Assembly (NCBI RefSeq): GCF_000003605.2
Contig: NW_003122415.1
Coordinates: 23,258 to 61,364, forward strand
Direction: 5' to 3'
DNA from: Saccoglossus kowalevskii
Lineage: Eukaryota > Hemichordata > Enteropneusta > Harrimaniidae
Length of the DNA: 38,107 nt
Shown here: positions 1-10,580 of the stretch, piece by piece
How positions within the stretch are numbered: the first letter of the stretch is position 1
Layout: each line of letters opens with the position of its first letter
Made by a program: the position numbers and the translations under genes
Notes under the pieces: generated by a model
Told to the model about the DNA's origin: nothing
The model's database searches: none
Seen by the model: only the letters and a program-made list of their open reading frames with translations

Positions 1-582
1 ATTTTTTTCAGTGGATGTGTGACCTTGTGTCTGACACATTCATATGCAAATGACTAATCCGTGAAATAAACAGGGGCGGAGACAAACCACTCAGACACTC
101 ATTGTGTGTCAGATAGCTACTGATAACACATCCTAACATTGCTTTGTCTTGAGTTAATCTTTGAAACTTATAGGCACACAAATTAAACATGTGTTGTTGA
201 TTTCAGAAAATACTACTGAAGCTGCCTTGCTTCCCTTCAGAAAATCTACATTTTAACCAACTTACATGACATTCTAGGTTACGTTGACTTTGTCAGATGA
301 AAGTTTATAGTGCATTTCATCAATTAATAAATAAATGTGAAAATCATAATTTTCAACACAAATAATAGTCTCGCTACCTTAAACCAATACGAATAACGAG
401 CCACGTGACCAATAAAAATGATATATTTTGTTTATATTTTTGAGTATAGAAATTACATCATAAATATGCAAATATCAATGATGCCCTCCCTTAAAAGGCA
501 GTATCCAACATTCTTCATATCAGTATTTATATTTCACTCAAGTTATTCAGCATGCAAATATTGTGTATTAGAGTTCCCACCC
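1..582. other. Non-coding flank, no gene seen
   Basis: AT-rich sequence with only short chance open frames on either strand. I see no splice-bounded exon, RNA gene or repeat that I can name here. Confidence 0.5.
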
Positions 583-1095
583 ACAAAGAATACTGCGTGT
601 TTGTGCACGAAGTTGAACAAAGATTCATTGATATTATAGTTGCACACGTGCCAGTTAATTGTACCCGTTTCGGCGAATGTTGGTAGCACCTCCGTAATTA
701 AGTTTTCAGTCGTAGATATTGATTCAATGTCAAAGTTCAATGTATACTATATTTTAAACACAGCGCCGATATACACGTGAGGCCTAGTAATTCATCTGAC
801 TTAACCCAGAATGATGTCGTATTCCTGACTTTCGATTCGTTGGGCCTCACACGAAGAATGTTGCGTGTTCGTGTAGGAAATAAAACTAAGATTTAGTCAT
901 ATTCTACATCTACTTAAGCCAGGCGATGTTGCTTTTTCGGCAAATGGTATTGTAAACATGCTTTGTTTTTCAGTCCTAATTATCGATTTAATGTGTCTGT
1001 GATCAAATCATACGATGTCATAAACATCGATACGACGTCAGTATACATGTCAGCTCTCGTAATTCACTGTACTCAACCAATACCGCTGGTTGAAC
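583..1095. repeat. Diverged tandem duplication, period about 266-272 bp
   Basis: Two successive blocks share landmarks in the same order: an AAGAAT..TGCGTGTT..GTG motif at about 586 and again at about 853, a TTTTCAGTC motif in the middle of each, and a GTAATTCA..GACT-type motif at about 787 and about 1059. The offset is nearly constant, so this is an old tandem duplication and not a scatter of matches. A third, weaker relative of the end motif is at about 12930-12990. I see no coding content. Confidence 0.5.
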
Positions 1096-1261
1096 CAAAA
1101 GGTATGCCATACTTGTGAGCTACCGACAGAACAATTACATGATAACTGAGGTGAAAATACAAAGTCAATGTTATACTATCCAAAGAAAAATGCATGTTTT
1201 AACACTGTTATATTGCTACTTATCTGCTAATTCGCAAATTTGTATCTGTTTGATTTTGCTA

Positions 1262-1864
1262 TCGGGGGGGGGGGATCCTTTTCTCTCTGGGTTCTCTACA
1301 CGTGTCAGGGGGGAATATCGTCTCGTCTCTATATCGCGTCCCCTCGAGGTACGGGGTCGGGAAAGTCATTTAAGCTTTACAGTCAAATAAGACACAAACA
1401 ACGAAATACGTTTCAGCTCTCGTCTTAGTCGGTCATTCGAGCACTCAATAAGACACAGCGCCCTGGGGGGAAATCCCCAAGACTATCGCAAGGCTTAGAC
1501 TGCGTCTATCGTGGAGTACTCGCCAAGACCAACTCAAAACTCTTTATTCATTTTCAAAACATTAACCAATTACAAAGCAGTAAAAAAACTCTAAGGCGTA
1601 ACCTTCAATCATACAGCCAATCACACTAAGTACTGAATAGTTATATCTTTTGATTAATCGTTCACTACATTAATAACTACGGATACCAACTGTCAGAAAT
1701 AATAGTCTGAATAGCTACGGTTATCTCGTAATTAGTTCCAAATCACTGAGCCAAGTTTCGTCCAAAACTTCAAATAGGCCTAAACGATGACAGACATAAC
1801 ACAGCAATTCACTCGTAATCAGCTAATTAAGTCGGTCAACAGATACGCAAAAACAAATTCATGA
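1262..1864 (-). mobile_element. Dispersed repeat A, copy 1
   Basis: This block of about 600 bp recurs at 11849-12451 and 21544-22169 in the same orientation, with high identity and small indels. It begins at a G-rich edge (an 11-G run at 1264-1274 here) and the shared part ends at AAATTCATGA. Internal landmarks are an ACACGTGT palindrome, a short GGGG/CCCC hairpin at about 1464-1479, and on the minus strand an AATAAAG followed by TTTTGAG. I see no protein. Read on the minus strand, the shared part starts with TC and copies 2 and 3 end in CTGA before a T, as Helitron-type ends do, but I see no convincing terminal hairpin. The strand given reflects that tentative reading. A solo LTR or another non-autonomous element remains possible. 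Confidence 0.7.
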
Positions 1865-3270
1865 CGCATCACTTCACCCAAACTGAGTCATGCCTCCCGG
1901 CATAATACGTTCATAAATCAAAGATACCGTCATCTACTCATCGTCATATGGGTTAAATACAATACTAAGAAAAAGGTATAAATCAAAAGAGTAAAACACA
2001 CTGATTAATAAACTGATTATAAAGTCTAAATACAATGGTTATAAAGTCTCAAATAAAACAAGGGAAAGGCTACCAATAGGCCCGCTTTTCTCAAACGGTC
2101 CGCTGAGGGTAACCCTTCGCTGCACTGTCTCCCGTTACTAAGGTTACAAACTCTATATCAAAAGGTCAAAAAAACTAAGGCGTGGCGGTGTAACCAAGCG
2201 ATCGGCCAATCGCGGCCGTCGACAGCACGATTACATGATTACCAGAGATGCGTCTCTCGGTTAAAGCATTGCAAAGCGGTAACTAATAAACAATGAATAA
2301 AAAGCTATTAATCAAACTCCTGTCATATACGCTTATAAACTTCAACTGAACTCACAAGTCGTTAATCTAAACAAAAGTCATAAGGCGTGGAAACGGAATG
2401 CAAAGACAATGTCGCTTTCATAACACATTACTCCTCTGGCAAAAAGACGGAAAAAGGCTAAAACGATATACACTACTGAGTTACATATAATCCTGTCAAT
2501 CATGAAAAAAAGCTTGCGTTATCAAACAATACGTATATAAGCGCACTACCTCCCATCCCCCAAAAGACATTAAAAAACGTTACAAAGTGCTCTCAACTCA
2601 AAAAGCGTCAGAAATATTCCGGAAACAACACGTAAACAAAAACAACTCTTAAAACGTCGGTATCTCTGTACATCGACAAATCTCAAAACTCTTAAAAAAA
2701 TCATTGGGGCATTACTTTCCCCATCATAATCCGTACTCATAAACTCATTAAAACTCCATAAAACTTCACAAAACTCATAACACTGTGTTGCAAATACTTG
2801 TCCACTGAGGCGCGCTTAAATCGTTACAAAGGACCTCGCATGTCACTAAATATCATTTCAAAACAAGATCTGGGCGCTTACATAACATACAATTCGACAT
2901 CACAAAAAAAAACGATAAGACGATAGGAAAAGCAAGCAATACATTACATTACTGAGCAATGGTGTTGGGATTGTGAAAAATAGTTCAACGTCTTGAGTTA
3001 CACAGTGTCAGTTACAGTGTCTAGCGAGCAGTTCTCTAAGCAATACACAGATAGCTAAAGTTCTAATCAAAGTCTACAAGCGTCTCCTCTTGTCATCGCG
3101 TTAGTCCGGGTCGTTCTTTATCATCATCTTGTCTTTAATGTCGCTCAATTCTTAATTATTCAGTCCTATTCGATATTCGTCGTTCATAGGAGGTTCCGAA
3201 GTCTTCATCTCTTCAGCGTTGTACATCGAACACCTTCTGATCTATTTTGGGTTTTTCTTTTCTTAGCATT
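1865..3270. other. A/C-rich, G-poor stretch continuing from repeat A copy 1
   Basis: Unlike the other two copies, copy 1 runs on into about 1.4 kb of similar style: the plus strand is rich in A and C and poor in G, with recurring phrases such as CTAAGGCGT at about 1590 and 2175 and a relative (ATAAGGCGTGG) at about 2380. No open frame of note exists on either strand. It may be the interior of a longer member of the repeat A family, or a second element abutting it. The right limit is uncertain. Confidence 0.35.
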
Positions 3271-3274
3271 TCCT

Positions 3275-3395
3275 TGAATTTCAGTACAAAATATTAAACT
3301 ATGACAAGAATTTGTTAGTTTTTTTTCTGAATTTCAGCACGAAGTATTGAAATTTGAGACAACAGCTTGTTTTTTGTTGATTTTCAGGAATATAA
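3275..3395. repeat. Degenerate tandem repeat, period about 53 bp
   Basis: GAATTTCAG-type starts recur at about 3275, 3329 and (as GATTTTCAG) 3378, each of the first two followed by A..TATT.AA and then TTGTTAGTTTTT/TTGTTTTTTGTT. It is short and eroded, with no coding potential. Confidence 0.35.
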
Positions 3396-3869
3396 TTTTC
3401 AAATGTTAATATTCTATGATATTTTGAGCTTTTTAATAGGGGCATATAAAAACATATTTCTTCAGTAAGACTCGCAGCCTTCGATATAATTCAGTGATAT
3501 TTGGATGAAAAGTATTACTTGTTTTGCTTCAATGCAAAATTACCTTATATCATAAGAAAATTAATAATAGTACAGTAAGGAGCACACAATACACGTATAA
3601 AATAAATGCATATCAGCATATTATATTTTATTACTTAAAAGGCCAAATAAAAAACTAAATATCTACCTAAATTTAAAATACATATCTTTTTACATGATGT
3701 AATTACAATATCATTATGGTACGAGTATAAAAACAACACTATTCACCATTTATACATTGACATTTTGAATATTACTGGTGATCAGTTGAAGACAAGGAAT
3801 TGTTCCCCATATCTAATAGTCAAATCCATTTAACCATGGTGCACAATTGGTATTTCTAGGTATTTTGCT
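3396..3869. other. AT-rich spacer, no feature seen
   Basis: Very AT-rich, without an exon-like frame or a recognisable repeat. The missing upstream exon of the methyltransferase-like gene might lie here or further left, but I cannot identify it. Confidence 0.4.
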
Positions 3870-4786
3870 TCAAAACTGTTATTTTTGACTTCTCAAAAAC
3901 CATTAGCTGGATTGCTTTTATATTTATCATGTAGGTACCTCAGGTGGTCCTCTCTCAGGTTTGTTCATTTGCTGACGATATCTGCAAGATTTTATTTTTT
4001 TTTTAAATATTTTTGTCAAAAAAAGTTATTTTTGACAACTAGTCCAAAACCACAAGCCCATATGCTTTAATATATGCAGTAATGATACTTGGGATAGTCC
4101 TCTGTCAGATTTATTAAATTTGTGTCAAAATAGGCAAATTTGGGTTTTGAGTGAATATTTTTCTCATTTTTAGCTCCTGTGAAACGGGGCTTATGTGTTA
4201 CTGGGCTCTCTGAGCCATAACTCTGACTACAATGTGTTCCACTGTTAACTCAAGATCTACAATTTCAATTCAAATTAAATTTGGCACACAGCTAATATAT
4301 GATGAGTAGGTGTGCTGATTAGACTTTGGTGCAATTCCATGCATATTAATTAGATAATTATTGCATTAATTAATTTATAGTGGTCTTTGAACTTTTTTGA
4401 ACAAATATTTGACTTTGGTGAGTACTTTAATGCTATCGTAATTTGCATATTGCGATAACGTATTCACATGTTTATTGCTTCTAACAGGCTATAGTGTGAT
4501 AAATGATGGGCTCAAAAGGCTCCTCCAAACTTTCACGGTCAGGTTAAGGTCATTCAAGGTTACATGTTTATTGCATGTACATGGGTGCTGTGTAACATTG
4601 GGAGATCTGAATTTTACCTCTCCCCCCCCCCATGCCAAGGTCATGTGTGACAATCAATGGGTTTGAAATTTTTTCCAAGTTCACATGTGTGCTGCTCATG
4701 ATGGTATTCTTTAACAATTGTTTATGTCCATAGAGAATTCGTCTGCATTTGACAGCAGAGTTCTATCGACCGCAAGGTTGCTTGTT
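3870..4786 (+). mobile_element. Dispersed repeat B, long copy
   Basis: The left end carries CAAAACTGTTATTTTTGAC followed by CCATTAGCTG, and the right end carries GACCGCAAGGTTGCTTGTT. The same two ends, in the same order, occur only about 110 bp apart at 10470-10580. The left-end motif also occurs once more inside this copy (about 4015-4036). No protein is encoded. The pattern suggests a non-autonomous element with an internal-deletion derivative. The family is not identified. Confidence 0.45.
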
Positions 4787-4958
4787 TAAAATGTCACCGG
4801 TGAGCGATCAGGCCAATTGGCCTATTTTTTCTATTGTAATTGTAATCTCATAAGAATGCTTACTTCAAGATAAATCTGATTAGGAAGGTTCCCCTTTAAC
4901 TCATTAGTGCAAATTTCATGATTGGGTTAATTAATCTCTTAAATATTTTCTTTCCTAG

Positions 4959-5585
4959 AATCGAAATGATATCAACACCATTTGTTGTTTAGCAGAACTT
5001 AACCAAGACAGCTATGATGTTTTCAGACAAGTTCTTCAGCTTTTTGAGGAAGGAAGACTAAAAGAACAACGCCTTTCCAAAAAAGATCGCATACAAAAGC
5101 CTGACATGAAAACTTACTTGTTCAGGGACTTAATGTACCTAAAGGAAGATACCGTCAAGATCCAACTGTCCTACCTTGCTGATAATACGATGAGCATAGG
5201 TGAATTTACCAGGGAAAACACCTTCATGAAATCACTTGCTAACATCCAAAAACATTTTGTCACACAGTTAGGAGTAAAATCATGGCAGGAGGTAGAGGAG
5301 TTGTATCTTCACCATGCAACCAGAGAGTATTTGAAGAGATACATTGATTTGGACTTCAGAAAAGGAACACCGGAGGTCTTGGTCCAAGCCTGCCGATACT
5401 TAAAAGAAAACCATGCAAAATCCCATGATAATACCAATACAAGGCAGTATGATAAGTTCAGTGGTTCATCAAACACAACCAGTTATGCAGCTATCTTGCC
5501 TCCTCATGCTGTCAGTGCCCATGAAATAAAAAAAGTAGCCCCTGAATTTCAGGGAACTGGCTTATGCATTTTAAACATGCCAGAG
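4959..5585 (+). CDS. Methyltransferase-like gene, first visible exon
   Basis: The exon starts right after a pyrimidine-rich acceptor (TTTCTTTCCTAG, ending 4958) and ends at AG before a perfect GTGAGT donor at 5586. It holds exactly 209 codons, phase 0 at both ends, with no stop. Composition is clearly coding: charged, helix-prone residues with runs such as LFEEGRLKEQRLSKKDR and EVEELYLHHATREYLKRY. No in-frame Met precedes the one at 5106 (residue 50), so either an upstream exon exists or translation starts there. The last residues, GLCILNMPE, sit where a beta-strand plus the D/N-P-P-Y catalytic motif would be in a methyltransferase. The first about 190 residues match no domain I recognise. 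Confidence 0.75.
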
Positions 5586-7729
5586 GTGAGTTCTATACCT
5601 TCTCTGTAGTATAGTATTACTACTTTACTTATCCTGGTATAAGCTCATAAGCCCATCCTTCAATATATTAATGGAAACTGTTTACTAATAAATGTATTAT
5701 TGTTTATGAGAAAACAGTGTAACCAGAATAACCAGTTCATCTAAAAGGAACACGACCACTACATGTTAATTGACTTCCTGGTTTGTTCCCTTTGAAGGTA
5801 GTCCAGTAAGAAATAGTGCACTGTGTTTCTTGCTAAAGTCTCAACTTCCTGGGATTTGAATCGATGCAGATCATTTTTACCTTGACCTTGGAAAGGTATA
5901 TGAGGGGGAAATGTCTGACTCATCGTTGTCGCCGACCACGGTGTAAACAATTTTGTGGGTCCAATAACTCAAAAAGTGTTTATACATTTCTTTTCAAATC
6001 AACATATGTTGTTGAGTATTATAATATCTCGGCCAAGTTCGATTTTGGTGTGTCTAGCCCATATATTTTTAGAATTATTGATGAAAATATATTTTAAAAA
6101 TGTCCATAGACTTGACATTGGCTTGGTATATTGAAATTGGATCACTCTATTGTATGCAATCATGCCACAGCTAAATATAGATGTGTACTAAACCTAGATA
6201 TTTTAAATATGATATCAGTCCAGGAATGTTTCATGATAACTTTTAATTTTAATGTTGTAAATAATACTTCTATTTGGAGTTCTTTATATAAGATCTCTAA
6301 ATAAGGGATGGGCCATTTTACTTTAATGGGTGTAAATATTTTATGTGTAACCATGTAATTTGTGTCACTCTTGAAGAACACAAAACATGTGGAATATGGG
6401 TAGTCCATCTGAACTTGACTGTACATGCATTAGGGATGGACCAATATTCTTAGGGGGGTGTTCATATTATTCTATGTAATTAACAATTGGACCCCAGTAG
6501 GTTTGGTTGAGGCATTACTGGTTTGGCATTACTGGCATTTGGTTGAGGCGTGAATGTTCTAGATAATTACTGATCTGTTATTAAGGGACAGACGATTCAA
6601 CACAGGGTGGGTGATTTTAGCAGTGGTTTCAATATACTTCACAAGGTCAAGGTTTCAGTAGTTCAACTGTTTTTACTTGTTATCATTGTCATTGACAGTG
6701 TGTTTTAAAGAACTAAACCAAAATAATTTTAAAAATGTTTAATGTTATTGATTTATCGGATTCAGCCAATACCCCACCCTGAGCGATCATTGTAGGGATT
6801 GGGCTTTTAATTTAAAACCATGTACCAAAACAGGGAGATGTTTCAAAGAAATTTGGCAGCGAGTTGAGGGATGATTTAGTGAACTACATAACTAAAATAG
6901 CTGAAAACTGCATTCACATGTACACACGAGTGTAATTTTACATAGTGACATTAAATTAAAAGCAAAAAGTTATTAAAAACAGGTTTTTAATAAATCAATT
7001 TATGTGACATATCTTGCACAATATGTTGAGAATATTCTGACGAAACAATGAGATATAGAAATACAACCAAATTATTGTCTATGGTAATTCTAATAGTGGC
7101 CTCGTACCAAAAGCTCAGAATATGCAAAAAGTAAATGATCATATCCTAACAATAAAAAAAAAGTATAAATAGGAGAGCCCCCATAAATGTAATTGGCCAT
7201 GGCCTAAAATTTAGGTTCCCTTTGGCACAAATATTATGGATATCTATCCCCACCCACCAGAAATAATGGTCCACCCCTTAATGCACAAGTTTTACCATAT
7301 TGTGCAATGCCTTTCATATCAGTGAAAGTGTTAATGAATTTATGGACATTCCATGTCCTTCTCTGCACAGAAAATTTAGCATTGGAACTCCAATGAATTA
7401 TAATATTGTGTGCAGAGATAATGAACTGTCACCGCTGTTTCGGTTCCTGATGCATTGACATAAACCAGATTTAGGATATTTTCTATTATAAATATGCACC
7501 ACTCTTGACAAATGATGTGCATAAATTAAAACAATGGAATCATTGTGTGTGGAATGTTTCAATGCATATTTACTCAGAAGTTGCCAGCTGCAATAGTTTA
7601 CAAGGAGATATGAAGCAAGTAAACTTGTCCTTTTCTAATAAGAGTATGGAATACCAAAATCATTTTCCCATAGAGTATCTTTTTCATGATCCTGCAGGTA
7701 ATATATGGTCTGCTTTATTTTTATTGTAG
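5586..7729 (+). other. Intron of the methyltransferase-like gene
   Basis: Phase-0 intron of 2144 bp. It is AT-rich, with a short internal duplication (TTTGGTTGAGGC repeated between about 6500 and 6550). The open frames inside are short and lack coding character. I see no second gene in it. Confidence 0.6.
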
Positions 7730-7925
7730 ACATGGACTGATGAAGATTTGTCACATTTTACTGTAGCTTTGAGATCTGTGTGTCTGGACATTGGGGCACC
7801 ATATTATTCACTGGTTGTTTTAACTAAGATGTCAAAACTGTCAAACACAAAAAAATTGCTACAGTCCTTGGATATCTTTTCCAAAGTGGAAGATATATAC
7901 TACTTTATTGAAAACACAAAATCTG
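7730..7925 (+). CDS. Methyltransferase-like gene, second visible exon
   Basis: Acceptor TTTTTATTGTAG ends at 7729 and donor GTAAGT begins at 7926. The 196 bases give 65 codons plus one base, entering in phase 0 and leaving in phase 1, which matches both neighbours. The product starts TWTDEDLSHFTVALRSVC. This resembles the segment after motif IV in N4/N6 methyltransferases, where an aromatic-acidic turn precedes a helix and then a hydrophobic strand (YYSLVVLT here). It continues with a helix (KKLLQSLDIFSKVEDIYYF) of the kind that follows in that fold. The resemblance is by pattern, so moderate. Confidence 0.7.
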
Positions 7926-9330
7926 GTAAGTTGCAAATTAAATAAACATTATCATGAGTATGACTAATGCAAGCTACTATTTCAGATAGCCTTAAGTAAC
8001 GGAGTCATTGGTGTACGAAACATTTGCTAAAAGCTTTTTCGTCAGACACTGATCACAGCAAAATATCTGAATGAAATAGTACAGGAAAACACAAAATTTA
8101 TACAAAAATTGGCCAATAAGAAACCAGCAAAGACTGGCATTGTACTGGAATGGGCCAATCAGTGCCACTTGTCAAAGAGACCGACAGATTCTCAAGTTCT
8201 GTACAACTCGCAACTTATTCAAATATTTCAGTCGTTCGATGATTCAGGGCCCACAATTTTAAATAGCATAACTTAACCAGTCTTCTCACCAGGACGTGTG
8301 ATTGCATTATCCTGCACCACGTCATCATCTGATTTGAAAAATACTACAAACTTACTCCACTGGAGTAATAACAAGTGAAATAACAGTGAAAAGAAAGGCA
8401 CATAAATATGAATGATTAACACATTCACACATAAAACTCCAAAAAAAACACACCACAATAACGTATTGACAACATTTTTTTAGGTGTAATTGTGCTAATG
8501 TTTCTTAACGGCAAGCTTGAAAGCAAACTTTGCAATATTTTATTACGAGTGACAGCCATGTACAGTAAACTACATGAATGTAGATTTCCCTTGTGTGTGG
8601 TGGAACATTTTGCAGCAAAATTTGTTAAAATTGACTCGCTCTCATTACTTGTTCAAACAAATTAACAGCTAATTAAGGTGGTGGAAAAAATTTTAAACAA
8701 AATTCAGGGACATTTCTGAAAAATTTGTCATGGAAAGTTTCCAAAAATGAAAACTTTGCAGGTATGATTCATTCATAATTTTATAAAAAATATTATTCAG
8801 AAAAACTGAATTATCAGAAAGTTTTGTTTGACTCTCTTATATTGAATTTATTATCATGAAGTACTTGTACCTCATTTAGATGTAACTACAATTTTGCTGA
8901 AGTATTGTTTTGCACTGGCCGCCACATTAACTGAATTTAGCTACAATTGGTCCACGGCCAAACAAAGCAACTTGGGTGTACCGTACTAAATTTAGCACTG
9001 AACCATGCCAGGGTTTCCTGTAGGTGTTTTTTTTTGGGGGGGGGGATCAATCTCTAACATTCTAAGAGCTGAATTTGTTTTGTTTGTTTATTTGGGTGGG
9101 TGCAGAATCCCCCCCAAAAAAAACAGGCCTGGAGGAAGTCCTGCATGTATATGATATAATATCAACAAGGGTGCCAACTAATACTAAAAGAAATACTGCT
9201 TGCTCTGGAAATGTGTGGAATAGTTGGGTAAAACAATTCAGTTCAAATATCATGTAATGCTGGTCACTCTGCTTATATATTTACTTAGTCATGATGTACA
9301 AGAAAAACTTTTAAATCTTTTTTCCCCTAG
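7926..9330 (+). other. Intron of the methyltransferase-like gene
   Basis: Phase-1 intron of 1405 bp. The only structure I see is the homopolymer inverted repeat at about 9011-9138, listed separately. Confidence 0.55.
9011..9138. repeat. Inverted repeat with T/G and C/A homopolymer arms
   Basis: The left arm has TTTCCTG..GTG followed by nine T (9027-9035) and ten G (9036-9045). The right arm has seven C (9109-9115) and eight A (9116-9123) followed by CAGGCCTGGAGGAAG. The right arm is the reverse complement of the left over roughly 25-30 bases, with a few mismatches, and the loop is about 63 bp. It could fold as a hairpin or be a small foldback element. Confidence 0.5.
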
Positions 9331-9592
9331 CCAAGCGCACTTTTTGGAGTAGTGTGAATGGAATGCTCATAGCATATTGGTCTTCAACTGGCAGAATCAC
9401 CAATGATCAAATAAATTTTTGAACCAAATCAACCCCATCACAATTTGTTTAATGTAACACAAGATGAGCTGCTGTTAAATGAGGAGAACCAGATTGTGGA
9501 TGACGATCGAATTCCAGTACAGATTATGGAAATTATCATAAAATTATTCACAAGAGAAGGAGATTGGTTATTAGAAGTGGCAAGCAGTACAG
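9331..9592 (+). CDS. Methyltransferase-like gene, third visible exon, with internal frameshift
   Basis: Acceptor CTTTTTTCCCCTAG ends at 9330 and donor GTATGT starts at 9593. In the incoming frame the exon reads KRTFWSSVNGMLIAYWSS and onward, then meets TGA at 9420-9422. In the next frame it continues without a stop, from EPNQ through RIPVQIMEIIIKLFTREG to the splice site, and that frame joins exon 4 correctly. The switch needs removal of one base, most simply from the five-T run at 9416-9420. The exon length of 262 is one more than the phases of the neighbours allow. The NGMLIAYWSS segment fits the strand after the target-recognition region; the C-terminal part begins motif I. Confidence 0.7.
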
Positions 9593-10204
9593 GTATGTTG
9601 AAAATTCATATTCTATATCGACTAAGTGTTTGAAAGAAAAATAGGTGAGCTGATTACATTCATATATTGCAAAATTGGTGACAAAATATTAGTTTTTTTA
9701 GTGAATATTTTAATCATTTTTGACATTGAACCTCAAGTTGGATGACTTTGAATTTCAATATGGATGTTCCTAGCCTACAGTAAACTTCAGTAAATTTCAT
9801 TATGATATGTCCTCTGTACGAGATGCTTAGAAAGCGGCTCATTCCCATTTGGGCTTATACAAATCCATCTGCAAATAAGTTTTATTCTTTAATGTCATGT
9901 AATTCATTTGAAATTATTAGTAACTTAGCTGTTTTTATACAAAATGCATTTAAGTTGAGACAAGATGTACTTGACCTTTGACCAAAGATTTGTTGCATCA
10001 GTATTGTAATAAGCAAAAGGGGCCAGTGGCCTATAAGAGCAAATAAAAAAAATATATACAGTAAACTTAATTGTCTATTTCAACTGCCAAGTCGTTTGTT
10101 GTAAAATGTGCACTATAAATAGAATACATGTTTCTGTCATCAGGAAAGACTGAATTCCATGGCTAATTTAGATATTCAACCTTAATTGATTGCTTTAATT
10201 TCAG
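9593..10204 (+). other. Intron of the methyltransferase-like gene
   Basis: Phase-1 intron of 612 bp, AT-rich. It contains a GGCCAGTGGCCT palindrome-like motif at about 10021, resembling CCAATTGGCC at about 4812 just past repeat B. Nothing else is seen. Confidence 0.55.
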
Positions 10205-10356
10205 GTTCAGTACTGATTGGAGCACTGCGTTGTGGCAGAAACTGCATTTCTTTCGAAGAAAATGAAAACAAGTTTCCCTCTATTGTGAAAAGGGCTACAA
10301 CGGAAGAAAGTATTATAATGATGAATCTTTTTGGAGACAGTGCTTGTGGTGAATAA
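10205..10356 (+). CDS. Methyltransferase-like gene, last exon and stop
   Basis: Acceptor TTTAATTTCAG ends at 10204. The exon completes a split Gly codon and encodes 49 further residues before TAA at 10354-10356. SVLIGALRCGRNCISFEEN matches the helix and acidic strand that follow motif I in N4/N6 DNA methyltransferases (consensus TTLxAALRLGRxxIGIEID). The glycine- and phenylalanine-bearing loop just before it has eroded. The conserved acidic position at the strand end is present as E-E. The short tail ending in ACGE has no recognised role. Confidence 0.7.
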
Positions 10357-10469
10357 TATCTAACTGCAAGTTTTCTTAGCACCTGTGTGTTATTTCAAGT
10401 TCACGAGTGACAGTTGATAGGTTTGAAATGTTGTAAATTTTTGCATTATTACTCTTTGGTTCTTTTATG

Positions 10470-10580
10470 TCAAAAACTGTTATTTTTGACTTCCATTAGC
10501 TGATTTCCTTTCATATTGACCATTAGCTCTGCATTTCATATATATACAGAGGAGCTATTTTGACCGCAAGGTCGCTTGTT
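10470..10580 (+). mobile_element. Dispersed repeat B, short copy
   Basis: CAAAAACTGTTATTTTTGAC plus CCATTAGCTG at the left and GACCGCAAGGTCGCTTGTT at the right match the two ends of the longer copy at 3870-4786. The middle is reduced to about 60 bp. It lies in the presumed 3' UTR of the methyltransferase-like gene, while the long copy lies upstream of the first visible exon. Confidence 0.45.

Larger units (their letters stand above)
4959..10356 (+). pseudogene. DNA N4/N6 methyltransferase-like gene, four exons, degenerate active site, one frameshift
   Basis: Four exons join in consistent phase: 4959-5585, 7730-7925, 9331-9592 and 10205-10356, with GT/AG introns of phase 0, 1 and 1. Allowing one frameshift in exon 3 the visible product is about 411 residues. 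Its N terminus is missing: the first exon opens directly after an acceptor, and the first in-frame Met is residue 50. Residues 1-190 are a mostly helical unknown region. From about 190 the order fits beta-class DNA methyltransferases (PF01555-like): motif IV strand, motifs V-VIII region, target-recognition-like stretch, then motif I near the C terminus. The motif IV position reads ILNMPE instead of D/N-P-P-Y, and motif I reads LEVASSTG instead of LDxFxGxG. I infer loss of methylation activity. Either a pseudoenzyme or a decaying pseudogene is possible. The family call rests on motif order and secondary pattern, not on a search. Confidence 0.55.

Noticed and set aside
1115-1428. Overlapping open frames of 62-91 codons
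   Set aside because: They run across the edge of repeat A copy 1; similar frames recur in the other copies (11706-12002, 21320-21730) only because the repeat sequence recurs.
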